A stretch of 17,926 nt of DNA from JAWPNA01 sp045402695 (GCA_045402695.1 JAWPNA010000381.1:1-17926); one strand, 5' to 3'; numbered from the stretch's first letter, positions 1 through 6,362 are shown. Numbers and translations: made by a program. Notes: generated by a model from the letters alone, not told the origin.

Positions 1-239
1 CCTCGCGCCTCGGCGGGATCTTTCTCCCCGGGGCGGGAGGACGCAGGCCGTGCCCCGGGGAGGAGCGCAGGTACGCCGAGGATCCGCACTGGCGCGACCT
101 GGTTCTTTTCCACGAGTATTTCCACGGCGACACGGGACGGGGCGAGGGCGCGAGCCATCAGACCGGATGGACTGCGCTGGCCGCGCGCTGCATCGAGGAT
201 GTCGCGCGGGCGCGCGCCCGCCGGGAGAAAAGAGACTAG
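1..239 (+). CDS. GH63/MGH1-like glycoside hydrolase, C-terminal fragment
   Basis: The gene enters from the left edge and reads in the frame starting at base 3, ending at TAG 237-239, so only about 78 C-terminal residues are visible. They contain DPHWRDLVLFHEYFHGD followed by GASHQTGWTALAAR. This is the conserved end of the (alpha/alpha)6-barrel glucosidases related to GH63 (mannosyl-oligosaccharide glucosidase, MGH1-type bacterial enzymes), where an HEYFHGD...GASHQTGWT block closes the active-site barrel. Bacterial members hydrolyse alpha-glucosides such as glucosylglycerate or oligosaccharides; the substrate cannot be told from this piece. Its stop codon overlaps the stop of the convergent arsS-like gene by two bases. 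The family call is firm, the substrate unknown. Confidence 0.82.
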   Translation, partial: SRLGGIFLPGAGGRRPCPGEERRYAEDPHWRDLVLFHEYFHGDTGRGEGASHQTGWTALAARCIEDVARARARREKRD

Positions 240-1255
240 GTGATGGCGCCGGCGCAGCTTGAACCGTTGCCGGCGGTGCAGCCGAAGCAGTGAGAGGCGG
301 TGGCGACGGGCTGCTCGCTGAGATGCGCGAGGTCATGGATGTCCCAGATGGTCCTGGGCCGGCCGCCCAGCGGGATCTCCAGCATCTGGTTGAAGTCGCA
401 GTCGTACAGGGAGCCGTCGTATCCCACCGAGAGCAGTGTGCGGCACATCAGTCCGGAGACGGCCGCGGGATTGAAGTGATTCACCAGGAGCGCCTGGTAC
501 TCCGCCTGCCTTCCGGTGCGGATGAGATCCTCCGCGAACCGCTTGATCGGCATGTTGGTGATCGTGAGCAGTCTGTGGAACTGGATTCCGAACATCGCTT
601 TCAACTCCTCGCGGTACCGCGCTTCCAGCGCACTCTGCTCCGGGGGCAGGAAAGCTCCCACCGGGTTGTAGACCAGATCCAGGGTCAGGGGTGATCCGGC
701 CAGGCCATATCCGAGACGGTTGAGCCGTTGGAGGGCCTCGATACTCCGGTCGAACACGTTCGCGCCGCGCTGCTTCTCCACGTTCTCCTTCTTGTAGCAG
801 GGCAGCGAGGCCACGATGCCCACCTGGTTGCCGGCGAGAAACTCCGCCGTGTCTTCCTGCCCCTCGATGGAGAGGACGGTGAGGTTGCACCGATCCAGCA
901 CGCGGCGCCCCAGCGCCCGGGCGCCGGCCACCAGATGCCGGAAGTTCTCGTTCAGCTCGGGAGCGCCGCCTGTGATGTCCACCAGCGAAAGCGCCGCGTT
1001 GCCGGCGATCAGCTCGAGGACCCGGTCCGCGGCCAGGCGCAGCATCCGCTCCGTGCGCTTCGGCCCGGCCTCGACGTGGCAGTGGTGGCACGCTTGGTTG
1101 CACAGCTTGCCGACGTTGACCTGGAGGGCGGTGACCTCCGCGCGGCGCAGCACGGGCAGCCCGTGCCGGGCGAGGACCTGCGCGAAGCTGTCAGCGCCCG
1201 GCGGTGTCCGCGCCGGAGGCGTGGCTGGAATCATCTGGATCATCTCGGACATCAT
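236..1255 (-). CDS. arsS: ArsS-like radical SAM/Cys-rich protein
   Basis: This is a 339-residue radical SAM protein of the ArsS type (arsenosugar biosynthesis radical SAM family, TIGR04167-like). The CxxxCxxC cluster motif is C52-C56-C59 (CNQACHHC). Further family landmarks are ITGGAPELN, the IVASLPCYKKENVEKQRG block and the Cys-rich C-terminus HCFGCTAGNGSSCAG, which belongs to the DUF3641-like half. ArsS forms an adenosylated arsenical on the way to arsenosugars in the few organisms tested; many homologues have no proven role. No arsM methyltransferase or other arsenic gene lies beside it, so the function is by homology only. Several start codons are possible (M1, M2, M5, M8); an AAAGG lies just upstream of the first. 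It is divergent from rpiB. Confidence 0.83.
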   Translation of the reverse strand: MMSEMIQMIPATPPARTPPGADSFAQVLARHGLPVLRRAEVTALQVNVGKLCNQACHHCHVEAGPKRTERMLRLAADRVLELIAGNAALSLVDITGGAPELNENFRHLVAGARALGRRVLDRCNLTVLSIEGQEDTAEFLAGNQVGIVASLPCYKKENVEKQRGANVFDRSIEALQRLNRLGYGLAGSPLTLDLVYNPVGAFLPPEQSALEARYREELKAMFGIQFHRLLTITNMPIKRFAEDLIRTGRQAEYQALLVNHFNPAAVSGLMCRTLLSVGYDGSLYDCDFNQMLEIPLGGRPRTIWDIHDLAHLSEQPVATASHCFGCTAGNGSSCAGAIT

Positions 1256-1310
1256 TGCCTTTCAGGGCGCGGGGAGCAAACGGATCCCGCGTAGGCCGGC
1301 CAGTTTAAGC

Positions 1311-1352
1311 GATCCGCCCCGTCCCGTGTCAACAGGAAGGAGAGGGCGGATC
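1311..1352. repeat. 9-bp perfect inverted repeat upstream of rpiB
   Basis: GATCCGCCC (1311-1319) and GGGCGGATC (1344-1352) are perfect inverted copies 24 bases apart. The right arm covers the place where the -35 of the rpiB promoter would be. It could be an operator or a hairpin; the role is inferred from position only. Confidence 0.5.
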
Positions 1353-1370
1353 ACGCCTCGCGTATATAAT
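1342..1370 (+). promoter_or_regulatory. Candidate promoter for the rpiB operon
   Basis: A perfect TATAAT stands at 1365-1370, about 78 bases before the rpiB start, in the divergent arsS/rpiB gap. No good -35 is visible at the usual distance (1342-1347 reads GAGGGC), so the promoter may depend on an activator or an alternative contact. The inverted repeat at 1311-1352 overlaps that position. Confidence 0.5.
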
Positions 1371-1447
1371 GCCTCGCGGGTTGCGACCGTTTCACCGACA
1401 GCGGGATTGCACGGGCCGGCGCCGCCCGACCGAGGGTCATCGAGGTG

Positions 1448-1912
1448 ATGCGCATCGCCATCGCGGCCGATCACAACGGCTTCGATCTCAAGCAGCAGCT
1501 CGTGACTGATCTGCGCGCCTCCGGTCACCAGGTCGCCGATCTTGGGGCGGACGGCACTGACGGCGCCGACGATTACCCGGATTTCGCCCAGCGGGTGTGC
1601 GAGGCGATCCGAGAAGGCCGGGCCGAACGCGCCGTGGTGGTGTGCGGCAGCGGCGTAGGGATCACGGTGGCGGCCAACAAGTTCCCCGGGATCCGGGCCG
1701 GGATGTGCCACGATCTGTACTCGGCGAGGCAGGGGGTGGAGCACGACGACATGAACGTGCTGTGCCTCGGCTCGCGCGTGGTGACCGTCGATCTCGCCCG
1801 CGAGCTGGTGAAGGAGTTTCTCGCCGCGAGGTTCAGCAACGAGGAGCGGCATGCGAGGAGGTTGTCGAAGGTGAAGGCGATCGAGGCCCGGTTCATGAAA
1901 CCGGGGAAATAG
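1448..1912 (+). CDS. rpiB: Ribose-5-phosphate isomerase B
   Basis: RpiB interconverts ribose 5-phosphate and ribulose 5-phosphate in the non-oxidative pentose phosphate pathway. The 154-residue product has the family start MRIAIAADHNGF (Asp8, His9), the catalytic segment VVVCGSGVGITVAANK with Cys66 in the position of the catalytic Cys of E. coli RpiB, the following HDLYSA segment, and MNVLCLGSRVV. Length is typical of the LacAB/RpiB family. A GTG at 1445 directly precedes the ATG at 1448; I chose the ATG because the protein family begins with this Met-Arg-Ile. GAGGG near 1431 may be the ribosome site. The stop (TAG 1910-1912) lies two bases before the left edge of the inserted cassette block. 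Without the insert, pgi would follow after 10 bases. Confidence 0.93.
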   Translation: MRIAIAADHNGFDLKQQLVTDLRASGHQVADLGADGTDGADDYPDFAQRVCEAIREGRAERAVVVCGSGVGITVAANKFPGIRAGMCHDLYSARQGVEHDDMNVLCLGSRVVTVDLARELVKEFLAARFSNEERHARRLSKVKAIEARFMKPGK

Positions 1913-1923
1913 CGTTAGCCCGC

Positions 1924-2709
1924 ATGGTGCATTCGTCGTCGGATCAGATTAATGGGTACCATCATCGATCCCGGGGGGGAGTGCGCCTAATTGTGGGTCT
2001 CGTCCTGGGAGGAATCGCGTCCTACCTTCTCGGGGCCGGATCTCCGAAAGGTGAATCTGGATCCGGTTCCCTTCCCATTGGCACAGGGGCTGTGTGTGTA
2101 GATGGGACGCATAGTTCTTCCACTGGTCCAGGGACGTGCTCACACCATGGCGGTATTCTCCGAGACGTCACGCAGGATGTTCCGCTTAGATGGCCAGCGA
2201 ATCCCAAGGAAGTGAGGCAGCGACGGTTCTTCTTCATGGTCGGCCACGTCGCAATAGTTGGCGCCGATGGTGTCCTGCTGCTCGGTTTCGCACGTCGCAC
2301 GCCATCAGTTACCCCGGCCTCTCTCCGAGCCATCGTCAGTGCTGGCGTTCCTACAGTGCCGCCTTCCCTCCCTTCTCCCCGAAAACCGTCGGCCACCCAG
2401 TCGACTCCACAGCATGCACGGGGGGAGCCTCCCCAAATCGGGGTGTCCCGAAAACTTCTCGGCGAGCCCATCCGGCACTGGTGGCGGACTCGACCAACAT
2501 GGGAGGAGGTTCGACGTGAGGAGTATCAGCGCAAGCATCCCGAGAAATCTCCGCTATGGCCCTACCATAGCGAGGAGATGCAGCGAACCCTTCGGAGAGC
2601 CGCCTGGTCGGAGAAATACGGGTTTCTGTTCACGGCCCCTTCGTTCTCGTTGGCTTGGGTCTTCTTCTCGGACTGCTCGGCTTGCTCGTTCAGCTCTTGC
2701 AGTTCTTGA
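1924..2709 (+). CDS. DUF3761-like small membrane protein, possibly frameshifted
   Basis: The 261-residue reading frame has a hydrophobic segment near residues 21-37 (LIVGLVLGGIASYLLG) followed by VCVDGTHSS...GPGTCSHHGG. The latter matches the short DUF3761 signature (C-x-DGT-x-S ... GTCSHHGG) found in small exported proteins of unknown function. The middle has charged, Trp-rich stretches (RPTWEEVRREEYQRKHPEK). Near 2630 a shift by one base into the third frame gives a much stronger ending, with GPFVLVGLGLLLGLLGLLV inside a Leu-rich segment ending at TGA 2724-2726. One base may therefore be missing between 2570 and 2650. The start is uncertain: ATG 1924 lacks a ribosome site, and GTG 1981 or 1993 follow a GGGGGGGA tract. 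Function unknown. Confidence 0.55.
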   Translation: MVHSSSDQINGYHHRSRGGVRLIVGLVLGGIASYLLGAGSPKGESGSGSLPIGTGAVCVDGTHSSSTGPGTCSHHGGILRDVTQDVPLRWPANPKEVRQRRFFFMVGHVAIVGADGVLLLGFARRTPSVTPASLRAIVSAGVPTVPPSLPSPRKPSATQSTPQHARGEPPQIGVSRKLLGEPIRHWWRTRPTWEEVRREEYQRKHPEKSPLWPYHSEEMQRTLRRAAWSEKYGFLFTAPSFSLAWVFFSDCSACSFSSCSS

Positions 2710-2798
2710 TCGGGGTTCGGCCATGACGCACTCTAATGCGCAAGCTCGATGGCGTGAACTCGGAACAGGTCAAGGCAACCGAACCACGAGCGGCCGAT

Positions 2799-2871
2799 GG
2801 CTTGCAGCGGACACTCGCCATGGCGCGCCTTCGTACTGCGAGGCAGCATGCCGGCGCGCGCCGCTGATGCC
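2799..2871 (+). repeat. Degenerate attC-like hairpin
   Basis: GGCTTGCAGCGG (2799-2810) can pair imperfectly with CCGCTGATGCC (2861-2871), and GCGCGCC near 2823-2829 pairs with GGCGCGC at 2853-2859 inside it. This L-box-like arrangement parallels the intact attC at 3478-3571, where GGCGCTGCAGCGG faces GCTGAGCGCC. The outer TAAC and GTTA boxes needed for recombination are absent. I read it as a worn-out attC separating two cassettes; chance in GC-rich DNA is possible. Confidence 0.35.
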
Positions 2872-2930
2872 GGGGTACCAAGGAGGGGGCCGTGGTCGTT
2901 CGGTCTGAACTGCTGTAAACGGGAGGAAGA

Positions 2931-3191
2931 TTGCCGAGAATCTGCGAGTTCTACGGCATCGCGATTTACATGTACTACCAAGACCATGAACCGGCCCACT
3001 TCCACGCGATCTACGGAAGTGACGAGGCCGTCGTCCGTGTCCATCCGTTCCGCATTCTTCGCGGCAACCTCCCTCGCCGGGCCCGGGCGCTTGTGCGAGA
3101 ATGGGCTGCACATCACCGTGCGGAACTCGAACGTGACTGGGAGTTGGCTCGGGCGCAGCGCCCCTTGCGCTCGATCGCTCCGTTGGATTAG
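2931..3191 (+). CDS. DUF4160 domain protein
   Basis: This 86-residue protein matches the whole DUF4160 family: it opens PRICEFYGIAIYMYYQDHEP, continues AHFHAIYG, then has an acidic EAVVRVHPFRILRGNLPRRA segment and the helix VREWAAHHRAELERDWELA. The conserved HxPxHFH-like part here is HEPAHFH. Function is not established; genes of this family are very often followed by a DUF2442 gene, as here, and the pair behaves like a small mobile module. The start is a TTG, chosen because a strong GGAGGA (2922-2927) stands four bases before it and because the family begins MPxI. The DUF2442 gene starts 17 bases after the stop. Confidence 0.85.
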   Translation: MPRICEFYGIAIYMYYQDHEPAHFHAIYGSDEAVVRVHPFRILRGNLPRRARALVREWAAHHRAELERDWELARAQRPLRSIAPLD

Positions 3192-3208
3192 TTCGGAGCT
3201 CAAGAAAC

Positions 3209-3556
3209 ATGATTCATCGAGTGGTCAGTTTCATCGTGGCGGGCCCCCATTCGCTGTACCTGCACTTCCGAGACGGTCGACGCAAGCGGGTAAACCTCCT
3301 CCCACTTCTCGAAGGTCCCATCTTCAAGCCGCTACGGGCACCATCCTACTTCCGCAAGGCCAAGCTCGACGCGGTGGCCGGAACGATCGTATGGCCGAAT
3401 GGTGCTGACATCGCGCCTGAGACGCTGTACGCCCTCCCCGCGGAACCAAGCGTTCAGCCGGGCAACAACAAGGGGTCGCCTAACAAGGCGCTGCAGCGGC
3501 CGCGCGCCCGAACGGGTGCCAGTAGAAAGTCGAGGTCGCGCGGCGCGCGCGGCTGA
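3209..3556 (+). CDS. DUF2442 domain protein with attC-encoded tail
   Basis: Residues 1 to about 82 form a DUF2442 domain: HRVVSFIVAGPHSLYLHFRDG, a VNLLPLLEGPIFKPL segment, YFRKAKLDAVAGTIVWPNG and DIAPETLY, all standard family blocks. The domain has no settled biochemical role; it accompanies DUF4160 in many genomes and the pair is sometimes suspected to be a toxin-antitoxin-like unit, which this sequence neither supports nor excludes. GGAG at 3195-3198 serves the ATG. After about residue 90 the sequence becomes Arg-rich and low-complexity (NKALQRPRARTGASRKSRSR) because the frame runs through the attC site; the TGA at 3554-3556 lies inside the right arm of the attC. Such tails are common in cassette genes and are probably not part of the fold. 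Confidence 0.85.
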   Translation: MIHRVVSFIVAGPHSLYLHFRDGRRKRVNLLPLLEGPIFKPLRAPSYFRKAKLDAVAGTIVWPNGADIAPETLYALPAEPSVQPGNNKGSPNKALQRPRARTGASRKSRSRGARG

Positions 3557-3571
3557 GCGCCAGCGTTAGAG
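3478..3571 (+). other. Integron attC recombination site
   Basis: The 94-base element has every part of an attC. The outer boxes are GCCTAAC (3478-3484, R'') and GTTAGAG (3565-3571, R'), with TAAC pairing to GTTA. Unpaired spacers follow (AA at 3485-3486; AGC at 3562-3564). The inner arms GGCGCTGCAGC (3487-3497) and GCTGAGCGCC (3552-3561) pair over ten base pairs with one extra unpaired base (G3493), the asymmetry that lets an integron integrase choose the strand. The middle is GC-rich and self-complementary. Cleavage is expected between G3565 and T3566. Length is within the known range (about 57-141). The last base of R' departs from the GTTRRRY consensus, as expected where chromosomal sequence begins. 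Confidence 0.8.
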
Positions 3572-3573
3572 CC

Positions 3574-3879
3574 ATGGAGAGGTGGGCACCAGGCGTGATC
3601 ATGCAGTCGAGCAGTCTCCCCGGGGATCTGCAGCAACGAGTCCGCGACACGCTCGCGGACTGGCGTGACGGCGGCAGGACAGCGCGCCTCTGGGCGCGCG
3701 ATGCGTCGCTCTGGACGGGCGGCGATGAATCGCGCTGGCTCGACTGGCTCGACATCGTGAAGGAGCAGAAGGCACATCTCGGCGAGCTGCGGGGATTCGT
3801 TTCGGAGGTCAGGCGCGAGGGGTTCACGCATGCGCTCCTTCTGGGGATGGGGGATCGAGCCTCTGCCCCGAAGTCATGA
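3574..3879 (+). CDS. pgi: Glucose-6-phosphate isomerase, N-terminal part (frameshifted)
   Basis: This frame encodes the first part of the isomerase module seen in bifunctional transaldolase/glucose-6-phosphate isomerases: LPGDLQQRVRDTLADWRDGG, DASLWTGGDESRWLDWL and GFTHALLLGMG. It breaks at a run of five G (3849-3853). Adding one G restores GMGGSSLCPEV and joins it to the frame that runs to 5360, giving one protein of about 595 residues from ATG 3574, or 586 from ATG 3601. GTG 3595 and ATG 3601 are alternative starts; neither ATG has a strong ribosome site. The transaldolase half normally fused in front is absent: directly upstream is the attC site, and before that rpiB. The single missing base is either a sequencing error or a genuine loss of function. 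Confidence 0.8.
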   Translation: MERWAPGVIMQSSSLPGDLQQRVRDTLADWRDGGRTARLWARDASLWTGGDESRWLDWLDIVKEQKAHLGELRGFVSEVRREGFTHALLLGMGDRASAPKS

Positions 3880-5360
3880 GAACCACCTTCGGGAGGCGCG
3901 CGGGCTTTCCCGATCTGCAGGTGCTGGACTCCACCGATCCCGGGCAGGTGAGCCGTGTGGAGGGCAGACTCGAGCTGAACAGCACCCTCTTCGTCGTTTC
4001 CAGCAAGTCGGGAAGCACGCTGGAGCCGAACATCTTCAAGCAGCACTTCTTCGAGCGGGCGCGGCGCGCCGCCGGCGGCGGGCAGGTCGGGAATCGCTTC
4101 ATCGCGATCACCGACCCCGGCAGCCGGATGGAGCAGGTCGCGCGGCAGGATCGGTTCCGCAGGATCTTCTCGGGCGTGGCCGGCATCGGCGGCCGTTACT
4201 CGGCGCTGTCGCACTTCGGGATGGTGCCCGCCGCGCTCATGGGGGTGGACGTGGCCCGGTTTCTCGACCGGACGGAGATGATGGTGAACGCCTGCGGGCC
4301 CGATGCCGACCCCGAGCGGAACCCCGGCGTCGCGCTCGGCGCGATCCTGGGGGCTGCGGCCACGCTGGGACGCGACAAGCTGACCGTCATCGCCTCCCCC
4401 GGCATCCAGGCCTTCGGTGCCTGGCTGGAGCAGCTCATCGCGGAGTCCACCGGCAAATCGGGCAAGGGGATCATCCCAGTCGATTCCGAGCGGCTCGGAA
4501 CTCCAGGCGTCTACGGGAACGACCGCCTCTTCATCCACGTCAGGCTGGGCTCGGGGCCCGACCTGGCGCAGGACGAGGCGGTCGCGGCGCTTGCGGGAAG
4601 CGGCCAGGCCGTGGTCACCATCCTCGTGGAGACGGTGGAGGACCTGGGGCAGGAGTTCTTCAGGTGGGAGATCGCCACGGCCGTGGCCGGATCGATCCTT
4701 GGCATCAATCCGTTCGACCAGCCCGACGTGGAGGCGAGCAAGGTGGCCACGCGCGAGCTGACCTCCGCGTACGAGAGGCTCGGCTCGCTGCCGGAGGAGA
4801 CACCCGTCCTGAAGGAGGACGGCTTGACGCTCTTCACCGACGCGGCCAACGCGGCGAAGCTGGCCACGGCGGCCGGCGGCGCCAGGACGCTCGAAGGCTG
4901 CCTCGGCGCCCACCTGGGCCGCCTCGGGCCTCGCGACTACTTCTGTATTTCCGCCTACGTGGAGATGAGCGAGGAGCACCATGCGCCGCTCTCGGCCATC
5001 CGTCACAAGGTGAGGGACGCGTTCAAGGTGGCCACATGCCTCGGCTACGGGCCGCGCTTCCTGCACTCGACCGGACAGCTCTACAAAGGAGGGCCCGATT
5101 CAGGGGTGTTTCTCCAGATCACGTGCGACGACGCCGAGGACCTTCCCGTGCCGGGACACAACTATACTTTCGGCGTGGTGAAGGCGGCGCAGGCGCGAGG
5201 CGACTTCGAGGTGCTGGCGCAGCGGGGGCGTCGTGCCCTGAGAGTGCACATCGGCGGTGGCACGGCCACCGGACTGGAGGCCCTCAAGCGCAACATCGAA
5301 CGCGTCCTGATCCGACGGGACCGAGACCGAAAGGAGAGCCCGGCATGCAGCTCGGAATGA
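3876..5360 (+). CDS. pgi: Glucose-6-phosphate isomerase, main part (frameshifted)
   Basis: This is the body of the glucose-6-phosphate isomerase whose N-terminus lies in another frame at 3574-3879. It interconverts glucose 6-phosphate and fructose 6-phosphate. The sugar-phosphate-binding SIS segment is intact: LFVVSSKSGSTLEPNIFKQ, then AITDPGSRME, GIGGRYSALSHFGMVP, SILGINPFDQPDVEASK and LGYGPRFLHSTGQLYKGGP, all matching the isomerase half of transaldolase/isomerase fusion proteins rather than stand-alone E. coli Pgi. The apparent ATG at 3876 is only the first Met after the frameshift; in the family the sequence continues through SSLCPEVMRTTFG. The last 16 bases overlap the start of gnd, so the two are co-transcribed. 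In related clusters this enzyme sits beside gnd, zwf and rpiB. Confidence 0.88.
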   Translation: MRTTFGRRAGFPDLQVLDSTDPGQVSRVEGRLELNSTLFVVSSKSGSTLEPNIFKQHFFERARRAAGGGQVGNRFIAITDPGSRMEQVARQDRFRRIFSGVAGIGGRYSALSHFGMVPAALMGVDVARFLDRTEMMVNACGPDADPERNPGVALGAILGAAATLGRDKLTVIASPGIQAFGAWLEQLIAESTGKSGKGIIPVDSERLGTPGVYGNDRLFIHVRLGSGPDLAQDEAVAALAGSGQAVVTILVETVEDLGQEFFRWEIATAVAGSILGINPFDQPDVEASKVATRELTSAYERLGSLPEETPVLKEDGLTLFTDAANAAKLATAAGGARTLEGCLGAHLGRLGPRDYFCISAYVEMSEEHHAPLSAIRHKVRDAFKVATCLGYGPRFLHSTGQLYKGGPDSGVFLQITCDDAEDLPVPGHNYTFGVVKAAQARGDFEVLAQRGRRALRVHIGGGTATGLEALKRNIERVLIRRDRDRKESPACSSE

Positions 5361-6328
5361 TCGGCCTGGGGCGGATGGGAGCCAACATCGTGCGGCGGCT
5401 GATGCGCGGCGGGCACGAGTGCGTCGTCCACACCAGGAACCAGGAGACCGTGAAGCAGCTCGCCGGCGAGGGAGCGAAAGGGACGGCCTCGATCGACGAG
5501 CTCGTCTCCAGGCTGGCCAAGCCTCGCGCCGCATGGGTCATGGTGCCCGCGGGAGAGCCCACCGAGCGGATGGTGTCGGCGCTGGCCGAGCGGATGGAAG
5601 GCGGCGACATCATCATCGACGGCGGCAACTCGTACTTCAAGGATGACGTGCGCCGGTCTCAGTCGCTATCCGGCAGGCAGATCCATTACGTGGACGTGGG
5701 AACCAGCGGGGGCATCTGGGGGCTCGAGCGGGGTTACTGCCTCATGATCGGCGGACCCGCGCAGGCTGTCTCGCGCCTCGACCCGATCTTCCGGACGCTT
5801 GCCCCCGGCCGGAGCGCGGCCCAGCGCACGCCCGGCCGCCAGACGGCAGCCGGCACGGCCGATGAGGGGTATCTCCATTGCGGCCCCGCCGGCGCGGGCC
5901 ACTTCGTCAAGATGGTGCACAACGGGATCGAGTACGGCCTCATGCAGGCATACGCGGAAGGGTTCGACATCCTGCGCAACGCCTCCTCGGAGAGCCTGCC
6001 CCGGGAGATCCGCTATGACCTGAAGCTCGGCGACGTGGCGGAGGTGTGGAGACGCGGCAGCGTCATCGGGTCCTGGCTGCTGGACCTGACGGCCGCGGCG
6101 CTGCTGGAGGATCCCGCGCTGTCCGGCTACACAGGGTTCGTCGAGGACTCGGGCGAGGGGCGCTGGACGATCCAGGCCGCGATCGAGGAAGCGGTCCCCG
6201 CCGACGTGCTCACGGCGTCGTTGTACGCGCGCTTCCGCTCGCGCCAGGAGCACACATTCGCGGAGAAGATCCTCTCCGCGATGCGCCGCAGGTTCGGCGG
6301 GCATGTCGAGCGGCCTTCGGGCGGCTGA
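5345..6328 (+). CDS. gnd: 6-phosphogluconate dehydrogenase, decarboxylating (short form)
   Basis: The enzyme oxidises and decarboxylates 6-phosphogluconate to ribulose 5-phosphate, feeding RpiB. The 327-residue product opens with the Rossmann dinucleotide motif GLGRMGANI (residues 7-15), then has VMVPAGEPTE, DGGNSYFKDD, the substrate-site GTSGGIWGLERGYC and HFVKMVHNGIEYGLMQAYAEG with the catalytic Lys and the Asn of the family. Length around 330 marks the short GntZ/YqeC-like class, not the 470-residue E. coli form; that class often prefers NAD, which cannot be seen here. ATG 5345 follows AAGGAG near 5331 and lies within the end of pgi. A Pro/Gly/Arg/Thr-rich insertion at about residues 156-176 (APGRSAAQRTPGRQTAAGTA) precedes the GYLHCGPAGAGH block. 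Glk follows after 34 bases. Confidence 0.9.
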   Translation: MQLGMIGLGRMGANIVRRLMRGGHECVVHTRNQETVKQLAGEGAKGTASIDELVSRLAKPRAAWVMVPAGEPTERMVSALAERMEGGDIIIDGGNSYFKDDVRRSQSLSGRQIHYVDVGTSGGIWGLERGYCLMIGGPAQAVSRLDPIFRTLAPGRSAAQRTPGRQTAAGTADEGYLHCGPAGAGHFVKMVHNGIEYGLMQAYAEGFDILRNASSESLPREIRYDLKLGDVAEVWRRGSVIGSWLLDLTAAALLEDPALSGYTGFVEDSGEGRWTIQAAIEEAVPADVLTASLYARFRSRQEHTFAEKILSAMRRRFGGHVERPSGG

Positions 6329-6362
6329 GGCGGCCTGCGTTTCCAATTCAGGACACCGGTCG

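Larger units (their letters stand above)
1915..3565 (+). mobile_element. Integron gene-cassette block inserted between rpiB and pgi
   Basis: The segment runs from the G|TT point at 1914/1915 to the G|TT point at 3565/3566. The eight bases AGCGTTAG occur at both joints (1911-1918 and 3562-3569). The right end is a complete attC-like site. The inside is visibly more AT-rich than the flanks and carries short genes of accessory families (DUF3761, DUF4160, DUF2442), all in the same orientation, as in integron cassettes. Removing it leaves rpiB TAG, ten bases, then the pgi ATG. No integrase gene is present, so this resembles a cassette at a secondary site or a cluster of attC sites lacking an integrase. 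A second, decayed attC-like hairpin at 2799-2871 suggests two cassettes. Confidence 0.65.

Noticed and set aside
1887..1905. Seven-pair hairpin CCCGGTT/AACCGGG at the end of rpiB as a terminator
   Set aside because: It lies inside the coding region, lacks a T-tract, and rpiB was probably joined to pgi before the insertion.
2723..2908. Possible small gene starting MTHSNAQARWRELGTG, overlapping the TGA at 2724
   Set aside because: No ribosome site, no recognisable domain, and it runs through the attC-like hairpin; a frame-3 alternative from 2736 is equally unsupported.
1911..3569. AGCGTTAG at both joints as a target-site duplication of a transposon
   Set aside because: No transposase or terminal inverted repeats are present, while the complete attC at the right joint explains the repeat better.
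3480..5066. 528-codon open frame on the minus strand opposite pgi
   Set aside because: It mirrors a well-matched isomerase gene and has low-complexity Arg/Gly/Glu composition; long antisense frames are expected in GC-rich DNA.
3830..5344. Upstream extension of the gnd frame through pgi
   Set aside because: Arg/Gly-rich noise in a shifted frame of pgi; gnd clearly begins at its Rossmann motif at 5345.
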